This document shows, piece by piece, positions 1 to 5,171 of a stretch of 12,662 bases of DNA. The position numbers and the translations under genes are program-made. The notes beneath the pieces are model-generated. The model saw nothing but the letters and a program-made list of their open reading frames with translations. It made no database searches and had not been told where the DNA came from. Each line of letters begins with the position of its first letter. The stretch's first letter is position 1. The DNA is from Ruminococcus sp. GTDB lineage: Bacteria; Bacillota; Clostridia; Oscillospirales; Ruminococcaceae. Location: NCBI RefSeq assembly GCF_019417665.1, contig NZ_DXUU01000059.1, positions 1-12,662 of the forward strand. The letters run 5' to 3'.

Positions 1-61
1 TACGAATTTTTTGTAAACTCTGCTCCACAACTATTGACTTTTCTTAGCTGGACTTGATTCC

Positions 62-1534
62 TTATGATTTATCATTGACATGTACAAACCGCATCATCCA
101 GTCCCGTGTGCTGACATCTGCCTGATCTGCATAGGACTCGCACAGTTCGTTATATTTTTCTGTGGACATTGCTTCTGTCGCAGTCAGCTTCCAGCCGGGC
201 TGTTCCGATGCACCTACATAATACACAAGGCAACTGCCATAGGAACTGCCCAGGATGGTCACATCCCCTGCCTGACGTGCCGGATCAAAGCACCATTCCT
301 TCCAGTTAGGCAGCATCTGTGCCTTTGTAACCTCAGTATATAAGCCGCCGTCTGTAGAAGTATCCTCAGAATACTGGTTCGCTAACTCTGCAAAGCGTTC
401 TTCCGTCTGATCACCGGATTCCCATTCTTTCATGGCGCTTTCCGCAGCACTATGAGCGCCATCTGTGGATTCATAAGTATCCGACGTAAAGAGGATCTGC
501 CGCAGTTTCACCGGATAAGTTTCGTCCCGTTCTGGCTCAGACAGCAGCAAATAAACTGTCAATGCACTATTTTCCTCATCAGTCACAATGGTGGTATCCC
601 CTGCCTTAGCTTCTCCGGAAAATGCCCACTCACTCAGCGCATCACCCTCTGTATAAGCCGCATCCTCAGTGCAAAGAGTACTTACCTGAGATTGTAGTTC
701 TTCCTCTGTCAAAGACGTGTTTTCTTTATAATAAGTATACACCCAAGACTCAAAGGATTCCCTGGTATCACAGCGGCGGAGTTCTCTCGCCAGTTCATCG
801 GCTTCGCTGCGTTGAGTTGCCGTTTCGTCACTATCATCGAAAGCAAAAGAAAAACTCATATAGGTACAGACCTGCATGGTTTTGGGATTTGTTTCATAAT
901 AATCATTCAGTTCGTCATCTGTCAGCGTCATGGAATTCTGTTTTTCAGTGTTAAAGTCCCACGCCATCAGATACAATTCCATGGCATGCACCACATCCTC
1001 ATCGGTAACGCCCTTGGGAAATGTTTCGGAATTGAATTCGTCCAGACAGGACTTTGCGATCACCGGGATATCCTCTGCTGCTTCATAGCCCTCTGCGTAG
1101 GATGCCTCGCAGAATGTCAGGATATTCTGGGCATATTCCCGTGCTGCATCAGTAAAATACTCCTCCCATGTGGTGTCCTCGTCATAGTCCTGTTCCGACA
1201 GAGGTTTGTTCGTATCAAACGTATCTGTAGAGCCACTGCTGTTTTCCAGATAGCTCTGGTAGATCTGCCAGGAATAGAAGGAAATTTCCGCTGCATTCAG
1301 AGAATAATGCTCCGTTTTCTCCACTGGGATGTAATGCCGCAGCGGTTTTGTTTTCACTGCCCAGACTGTACCGCCAATAATAAGTCCGGCAGCTGCTGCA
1401 CAGGAGATAGTCGTTATAATAAGCTTTTTCCGATGTTTCTTTTTCTTTGCCGCTCTGGAAACAGCCTGCCGCTGTTCTTTTCGCTGTTTTGCAAGAAATG
1501 CCTGCTTCTCAGACGGTTTCTTTTTCTTTGCCAT
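62..1534 (-). CDS. membrane-anchored parvulin-type peptidyl-prolyl isomerase (PrsA/PpiC-like foldase)
   Basis: This 490-residue protein is predicted to help secreted proteins fold outside the membrane. A strongly basic, lysine-rich cytoplasmic head (residues 1-37) is followed by one hydrophobic segment (about 38-60, LIITTISCAAAAGLIIGGTV), so it is an N-terminally anchored extracytoplasmic protein. There is no lipobox, unlike classical PrsA. A helical, SurA_N-like region spans about 75-215. The C-terminal parvulin domain (about 340-442) shows the usual features: VKLRQILF, FAELANQYSED, the GG turn at 396-397, and AGDVTI near 422. Residues 217-335 look like a second, degenerate parvulin module. 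The ATG at 1534 has AGAGGA (1543-1548) 8 nt upstream. The gene diverges from sigG and has its own promoter. Enzymatic activity is inferred from the fold; it could be a pure chaperone. Confidence 0.82.
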   Translation of the reverse strand: MAKKKKPSEKQAFLAKQRKEQRQAVSRAAKKKKHRKKLIITTISCAAAAGLIIGGTVWAVKTKPLRHYIPVEKTEHYSLNAAEISFYSWQIYQSYLENSSGSTDTFDTNKPLSEQDYDEDTTWEEYFTDAAREYAQNILTFCEASYAEGYEAAEDIPVIAKSCLDEFNSETFPKGVTDEDVVHAMELYLMAWDFNTEKQNSMTLTDDELNDYYETNPKTMQVCTYMSFSFAFDDSDETATQRSEADELARELRRCDTRESFESWVYTYYKENTSLTEEELQSQVSTLCTEDAAYTEGDALSEWAFSGEAKAGDTTIVTDEENSALTVYLLLSEPERDETYPVKLRQILFTSDTYESTDGAHSAAESAMKEWESGDQTEERFAELANQYSEDTSTDGGLYTEVTKAQMLPNWKEWCFDPARQAGDVTILGSSYGSCLVYYVGASEQPGWKLTATEAMSTEKYNELCESYADQADVSTRDWMMRFVHVNDKS

Positions 1535-1590
1535 AATTCAAATCCTCTTTCTCTGATGATACCATATGCCGTCAAAATCTCATGTGTTTC

Positions 1591-1619
1591 AGTATAGCAT
1601 ATTTTCTGGCAAAGTGCAA
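1591..1619 (-). promoter_or_regulatory. sigma-A-type promoter of the foldase gene
   Basis: On the minus strand there is a -35 box TTGCAC (1614-1619), a 17-nt spacer and a -10 box TATACT (1591-1596). The -10 is preceded by TGC, an extended -10. The expected start of transcription, near 1584, would give a leader of about 50 nt ending at the ribosome binding site at 1543-1548. Confidence 0.75.
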
Positions 1620-1725
1620 GAGATTTTTCACTTTTTCTGTGAAATTCGATTGGTATTGATTCATCTGTTACATGCCGTATCTTTCTCGTATTCCACTACA
1701 GCCTATCATTTCCAGCCAAAGACCG

Positions 1726-1754
1726 GTTTAAGATTGCTTGATCCGGGGAAAGAT
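1726..1754 (+). promoter_or_regulatory. candidate sigma-F/sigma-G-type forespore promoter of sigG
   Basis: GTTTA (1726-1730) fits the forespore -35 consensus GYWTA exactly. After 14 nt, GGGGAAAGAT (1745-1754) fits the sigma-F -10 consensus GGNRANANTW at all but one position. The start would fall near 1760, about 16 nt before the AAGGAGG ribosome binding site (1776-1782). In Bacillus subtilis sigG is transcribed by sigma-F, which is why this site was sought. The spacer is 1-2 nt short of typical, and no good sigma-A promoter is seen here. It is a candidate only. Confidence 0.4.
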
Positions 1755-1789
1755 AGATTTGAAAAAAGGGGCAACAAGGAGGAATCATT

Positions 1790-2566
1790 ATGGCATTTCA
1801 GAAAGTCATGATCTCCGGCATGAACACTGCCGATCTGACCGTATTGAAGGAAGAGGAAAAAATGGCACTGCTCCGTGAGATCCGGGATACCGGAAGCAAA
1901 GAGGCACGGGACAAGCTCATCAAAGGCAATCTGCGCCTGGTGCTTAGCGTGATCCAGAGATTTACCGGACGTGGTGAGGATATAGACGATCTCTTCCAGA
2001 TCGGTGTTGTGGGACTTATCAAAGCGATCAATAACTTTGATCTGTCCAAAGAAGTACGCTTCTCCACCTACTGCGTTCCTATGATCAGCGGCGAGCTGCG
2101 GCGTTATCTCCGGGATTTCAATCAGATCAAGGTCAGCCGTTCCCTGCGCGATCTGGCATATCAGGCAATGCAGGCAAAAGAACGACTAATGGCAAACTTA
2201 CAAAGAGAGCCAACCGTCAGCGAGATTGCAGCGGAAATCGATGCCAAACGAGAGGATGTGGTTATTGCACTGGAAAGCGTCAGCGACCCGGTCTCCCTCT
2301 ATGAACCAGTCTATTCCGAGGGCGGCGATACGCTGTATGTACTGGATCAGATCAAGGATCGGGATACCATGGAAAGCTGGCTGGGAGAACTTTCCCTCCG
2401 GGATGCCATCCGGAATCTCGGAAAGCGTGAGCAGAATATTCTCTACCTGCGTTTTTTTCAGGGTAAGACCCAGACAGAAGTGGCAAAAGAGATCGGCATT
2501 TCACAAGCACAGGTCTCTAGGCTAGAAAAGAGCGCTATAGCACAAATACGGGATGCGGCAGAATAA
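1790..2566 (+). CDS. sigG: RNA polymerase sporulation sigma factor SigG (late forespore)
   Basis: This 258-residue sigma-70 family protein directs late gene expression in the forespore. It is collinear with Bacillus SigG from the N-terminus, including the short conserved leader with KVxIxG and TxxLxVL (residues 5-19) and GNLRLVLSVIQRF (46-58). Region 2 contains DDLFQIGVVGLIKAINNFDL and the melting segment KEVRFSTYCVPMISGELRRY. Region 3 has RSLRDLAYQA and the EPTVSEIA helix. Region 4 has the FFQGKTQTEVAKEIGISQAQ helix-turn-helix followed by VSRLEK. The ATG is preceded by AAGGAGG at 7-nt spacing. Position 45 is Lys where B. subtilis SigG has Asn. In many Bacillota sigG follows the spoIIGA-sigE operon; here it stands alone next to a divergent foldase gene. 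SigF is the nearest alternative, but the leader and length fit SigG better. Confidence 0.9.
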   Translation: MAFQKVMISGMNTADLTVLKEEEKMALLREIRDTGSKEARDKLIKGNLRLVLSVIQRFTGRGEDIDDLFQIGVVGLIKAINNFDLSKEVRFSTYCVPMISGELRRYLRDFNQIKVSRSLRDLAYQAMQAKERLMANLQREPTVSEIAAEIDAKREDVVIALESVSDPVSLYEPVYSEGGDTLYVLDQIKDRDTMESWLGELSLRDAIRNLGKREQNILYLRFFQGKTQTEVAKEIGISQAQVSRLEKSAIAQIRDAAE

Positions 2567-2724
2567 TCTATTCAGAAACTGATGAATTACCATACAATTT
2601 TTTCTTATTTTATCTTCTGAGAACATTCCAATGCAGGGAGGCGACTGTGTTCACCCCCTACAGCTGCACAAATTCCATAAAACAAATATTGCAGCGGTGT
2701 CATAACATTGATCTTCCCGCTGAA
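2567..2724. other. non-coding stretch after sigG
   Basis: No gene or convincing terminator is seen. The only structure is a weak hairpin: GCTGCA near 2662 pairs with TGCAGC near 2691, and a G-rich segment near 2635 faces a C-rich one near 2653. Neither is followed by a T-run. How sigG transcription ends is not evident. Confidence 0.4.
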
Positions 2725-2725
2725 C

Positions 2726-2776
2726 TAGAGCGTATTCACATAAATCCGCGTATTTATTTTATGTGAATACGCTCTA
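2726..2776. repeat. MITE-like mini-element, copy 1 (perfect terminal inverted repeats, TA flanks)
   Basis: GAGCGTATTCACATAAA (2728-2744) is repeated perfectly in inverted orientation at 2758-2774, around a 13-nt centre. TA flanks both ends (2726-2727 and 2775-2776), and the symmetry extends to CTAG on each side. The same end sequence, with one change, bounds a second element at 8455-8521. A duplicated TA and matching inverted termini suggest a miniature element moved by a TA-targeting transposase (IS630- or IS5-like). It has no coding capacity and ends 10 bp upstream of the -35 box of the next operon. The missing T-run argues against a plain terminator. Confidence 0.6.
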
Positions 2777-2786
2777 GAATTTATTC

Positions 2787-2815
2787 TTGCAATTTTTTCC
2801 GTCTCATGCTATAAT
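2787..2815 (+). promoter_or_regulatory. sigma-A promoter of the metal regulator-pyridoxal kinase operon
   Basis: TTGCAA (2787-2792), a 17-nt spacer and a perfect TATAAT (2810-2815) preceded by TGC make a near-consensus extended -10 promoter. The predicted start, near 2822, gives a leader of about 80 nt. A strong promoter of this kind would need repression, which suits the repressor it drives. Confidence 0.8.
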
Positions 2816-2828
2816 AGCTGTAAGGACT

Positions 2829-2842
2829 TGTTTTGACAAACA
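2829..2842 (+). promoter_or_regulatory. candidate operator for the DtxR-like repressor
   Basis: TGTTT (2829-2833) and AAACA (2838-2842) form a perfect 5-bp inverted repeat around TGAC, roughly +8 to +21 from the predicted transcription start. The position suits autorepression. It matches neither the classical DtxR box nor the MntR box, and arms this short can arise by chance. Confidence 0.3.
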
Positions 2843-2903
2843 CTTCAAAAAACAGGTATCTGTCTCACACATCACTCACGCTATACGACGGAGGAACATA
2901 ACA

Positions 2904-3281
2904 TTGAAAATACAAAAATCTGCCGAGGACTATCTGGAGACCATCCTGATCCTGTACAACCGGCAAGGAAGCGTACATGCTATTGATATTGCAAATGAGC
3001 TCGCCTTTTCTAAGCCAAGCGTCAGCGTTGCCATGAAAAATCTCCGGGAAAACGGGTATATTTCTGTCAGTAAGAACAACGAGATCTCACTGACAGAATC
3101 CGGACGTGCCATTGCAGAAACCATCTACGAACGCCATACCCTTCTCTCCACCTGGCTGGTCGCACTGGGCGTTTCGCCCGAAACGGCGGCAGAAGACGCC
3201 TGCCGCATGGAACATGTCATCAGCACTGAAAGCTTTGAAGCCATCAAACGCCATGCAAAAAAGGCATCCAAAGGAGTGTAA
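2904..3281 (+). CDS. DtxR/MntR-family metal-dependent transcriptional repressor
   Basis: This 125-residue regulator is expected to bind DNA when loaded with Fe(II) or Mn(II). The N-terminal winged helix-turn-helix covers residues 5-66: SAEDYLETI, then the recognition helix around FSKPSVSVAMKNL, then a wing ending ISLTESG. A short dimerisation domain follows, without the SH3-like domain of DtxR itself, so it has the short MntR-like form. Predicted metal ligands are Asp9, Glu12, His78, Cys100, Glu103 and His104. Asp9 is MntR-like (DtxR has Met), while Cys100 in ACRMEHVIS is DtxR-like. The start chosen is TTG at 2904, because GGAGGA (2890-2895) lies 8 nt upstream and family similarity starts there. 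A longer reading from 2787 would begin inside the promoter. It is the first gene of an operon with the pyridoxal kinase 8 nt downstream. Confidence 0.82.
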   Translation: MKIQKSAEDYLETILILYNRQGSVHAIDIANELAFSKPSVSVAMKNLRENGYISVSKNNEISLTESGRAIAETIYERHTLLSTWLVALGVSPETAAEDACRMEHVISTESFEAIKRHAKKASKGV

Positions 3282-3289
3282 ACACAATC

Positions 3290-4156
3290 ATGCTAAAACG
3301 AATCGTCACCATTCAAGATATCTCCTGCTTCGGAAAGTGTTCTTCCACAGTGGCGCTGCCGCTGATCTCTGCCATGGGCGTGGAAACGGCAGTTATCCCC
3401 ACTGCTGTGCTCTCCACACATACTGGTGGATTCACAAGGTACACCTTCCGGGATCTGACAGCAGACATCCCTAAGATCGCCGCCCATTGGAATAACTTAA
3501 AGCTGCACTTCGACGGAATCTACACGGGCTATCTCGGTTCACGGGAACAGGTACAAATCATTGCAGAATTCTTTGACACCTTCCGCAGCGACAGTACTAC
3601 TATTGTAGTGGATCCTGTCATGGGCGATGCCGGAAAACTGTACGCCGGATTTACATCGGATTTTGTCCTGGAAATGCGAAAACTCTGCCGAAAAGCGGAT
3701 GTCATTACCCCCAATCTTACAGAGGTATCCCTGCTGCTGGATACCCCCTATCCTGAAACCTACACAGAAGCTGACATCCAGTCCTATCTGCGCCGCTTGA
3801 CAGAACTAGGATGCTCCACTGCTGTGATTACTGGAGTTCGTTATGATGAAGAACACCATGGTGCTTCTGCTTATGACAGTAAAACTGGGCAGTTCTACAG
3901 CGCATTCCAGGAACATGTCCCAGAGCAGATGCACGGCACTGGAGACATTTTCGCCAGCGTCCTGACCGGCGCACTGGTTCGAGGTGCTTCGTTACAGGAG
4001 GCACTTTCCATTGCCATTCGCTTTACGGTAGACTGCATCCAGGCAACCGTAGACGATCTGCATACTCTGCCCCACGATCAGGCGCCTTGGTACGGTGTGG
4101 AATTTGAAGCCTGTATCGATAATCTAGTGCAGTATACGAAGCAAATCGGGAAATAA
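3290..4156 (+). CDS. pyridoxal/pyridoxamine kinase (PdxY/PdxK-like, ribokinase superfamily)
   Basis: This 288-residue cytoplasmic kinase should phosphorylate pyridoxal, pyridoxamine or pyridoxine with ATP, salvaging vitamin B6 to pyridoxal phosphate. The ribokinase-like fold opens with RIVTIQDISCFGKCS (4-18). The substrate-side STHTGGF is at 42-48, DPVMGD at 108-113 and TPNLTE at 140-145. The anion-hole motif GTGD (216-219) carries the likely catalytic base Asp219. Length is normal for the family. Its AGGAG (3272-3276) lies inside the 3' end of the regulator gene, so translation is probably coupled. A terminator follows directly. Hydroxymethylpyrimidine kinase (ThiD) is related, but the N-terminal motif and the lack of a neighbouring thiamine gene favour the B6 enzyme. 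PdxK and PdxY cannot be distinguished by eye. Confidence 0.85.
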   Translation: MLKRIVTIQDISCFGKCSSTVALPLISAMGVETAVIPTAVLSTHTGGFTRYTFRDLTADIPKIAAHWNNLKLHFDGIYTGYLGSREQVQIIAEFFDTFRSDSTTIVVDPVMGDAGKLYAGFTSDFVLEMRKLCRKADVITPNLTEVSLLLDTPYPETYTEADIQSYLRRLTELGCSTAVITGVRYDEEHHGASAYDSKTGQFYSAFQEHVPEQMHGTGDIFASVLTGALVRGASLQEALSIAIRFTVDCIQATVDDLHTLPHDQAPWYGVEFEACIDNLVQYTKQIGK

Positions 4157-4166
4157 TATGACCGAC

Positions 4167-4215
4167 AAAAAGCACGCCCTCCGGGAATCGTCCGGAACGG
4201 CGTGCTTTATTTTTA
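4167..4215. terminator. bidirectional hairpin terminator between convergent operons
   Basis: AAAGCACGCC (4169-4178) pairs with GGCGTGCTTT (4199-4208), with an inner TCCGG/CCGGA stem. On the plus strand the stem is followed by a T-rich tail (TATTTTTAT). On the minus strand it is followed by a run of five T. It lies 10 bp after the pyridoxal kinase stop codon and just beyond the 4223 end of the minus-strand operon, so it serves both. Confidence 0.9.
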
Positions 4216-4222
4216 TGCAATA

Positions 4223-4495
4223 TTACTCTTCACCAGAAGTCTGTTCCGGCTGCACCTGTGTCTCCAGCCAGCGCAGCAAGGCATGGAATCCTTCTTCATC
4301 CATGGAGTACTTATGTTCTTCCTCGATCTCCGCCAGTTCCGAACAAAGACGGCTGTGCCAGATCTGGACTGTCATTTCGTCCCCAGGTGTGATCTTATAA
4401 CTCAATGTGCCATAGCTCCCGGTAAAGTCGTTGCCGAACTGAAAATAGGAAAACTGAGGGATATCAAAAATTTCTGATGTGGGATTGATTCGCAT
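4223..4495 (-). CDS. hypothetical protein, 90 residues, last gene of the esterase operon
   Basis: The family is not recognised. The protein is acidic and soluble, with no signal peptide or membrane segment. The first 50 residues look beta-rich with many aromatics (FDIPQFSYFQFGNDF, YGTLSYKITPGDE). A probable helical half follows (ELAEIEEEHKYS, GFHALLRWLETQV), and the tail is acidic. The ATG at 4495 was chosen because AAAAGGAG (4503-4510) lies at a good distance. A GTG at 4519, overlapping the previous gene, has no ribosome binding site of its own. It starts 16 nt after the HAD gene stop and ends just before the shared terminator. Its operon position suggests co-expression with the phosphatase, but no function can be assigned. 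Confidence 0.7.
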   Translation of the reverse strand: MRINPTSEIFDIPQFSYFQFGNDFTGSYGTLSYKITPGDEMTVQIWHSRLCSELAEIEEEHKYSMDEEGFHALLRWLETQVQPEQTSGEE

Positions 4496-4511
4496 GATTA
4501 CCTGCTCCTTT

Positions 4512-5171
4512 TCATTCACTGACAGCCTGTAAGATAGGGATCACTTGCTCCAGATCCGCCGCAACGCCCAACAGCAGCGGCTGGAAACAATCCTCCGGTG
4601 CTGTGAGATCCGGTACCATAATAGGAGTGCACCCGGCGGCAAAAGCAGCTGCAATACCGTTGGGAGAATCCTCCACAGCGGCACACGCCTCCGCAGGCAG
4701 TCCCAGCGCCTGGGCTGCCGTAAGATAAATATCCGGGGCGGGTTTGCCTCGCTCCACCTGATCACCGCCCACAATGACGGAAAAGACGTCAGAAAGTCCT
4801 GCCATAGCAAGGCGTTCTTCTGCAAGTTCCTTAGAAGTTGCCGTGGCAACTGCTACCCGAATACCGTTATTTTCGCAGTATTGTACCAGCTTTGCTATGC
4901 CTGGCTTCTGGGTAATGCCATGCTCTGCAATATACTGGGAGACCAGTTCCCGGCGGCGGTCTCGCACTGCCAGATAGTCAAATTCTTCGCCCAGCATCCG
5001 TTTCAGATACGATTCCGCATAGTGTTGACAGCAACTGCGTACAGCAAGGGCGTACTCCGGTTTTAACGTATAGCCGAGCTCTGCAGCACTCTTCTGCCAG
5101 CAGGAAAAATAGATTCGTTCCGTGTCCAGCAGAACCCCATCCATATCAAAGATCAAACCACGGATCATCAT
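4512..5171 (-). CDS. HAD-superfamily phosphatase, beta-phosphoglucomutase-like
   Basis: This HAD hydrolase of about 219 residues acts on a small phosphorylated metabolite or sugar phosphate in the cytoplasm. Motif I is FDMDGVLLDTE (nucleophile Asp9, acid/base Asp11). A helical cap follows at about 17-85. Motif II is the VATATS threonine/serine region, motif III the lysine in RGKPAPD, and motif IV EDSPNGI. This layout is that of the beta-phosphoglucomutase/phosphoglycolate phosphatase class, and the substrate cannot be read from sequence. The codons TTG-ATG-ATG begin at 5174. ATG at 5171 overlaps the upstream stop codon (TGATG), suggesting coupling, and ATG at 5168 is equally possible. The ribosome binding site AGAGGA sits just upstream. 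It is the third gene of the esterase operon and might handle sugar phosphates from deacetylated oligosaccharides (inference). Confidence 0.85.
   Translation of the reverse strand: MMIRGLIFDMDGVLLDTERIYFSCWQKSAAELGYTLKPEYALAVRSCCQHYAESYLKRMLGEEFDYLAVRDRRRELVSQYIAEHGITQKPGIAKLVQYCENNGIRVAVATATSKELAEERLAMAGLSDVFSVIVGGDQVERGKPAPDIYLTAAQALGLPAEACAAVEDSPNGIAAAFAAGCTPIMVPDLTAPEDCFQPLLLGVAADLEQVIPILQAVSE

Noticed and set aside
812..1597. Plus-strand open frame of 261 codons opposite the foldase gene
   Set aside because: The Cys-rich, compositionally odd translation has no domain. It is the antisense shadow of the foldase, which has a membrane anchor, parvulin domain, promoter and ribosome binding site.
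2635..2700. Possible structured RNA or riboswitch between sigG and the metal regulator
   Set aside because: Only short, weak pairings are visible, there is no T-run, and it lies upstream of the promoter at 2787, so it would not be part of that leader.
2833..2862. A second possible promoter, TTGACA at 2833 with TATCTG at 2857
   Set aside because: The -10 is poor, whereas TTGCAA-17-TATAAT just upstream is near consensus.
2787..2903. Upstream in-frame extension of the metal regulator to 2787
   Set aside because: It would begin inside the -35 box, adds 39 residues unlike any DtxR/MntR family member, and lacks a ribosome binding site. The TTG at 2904 has GGAGGA at 8 nt.
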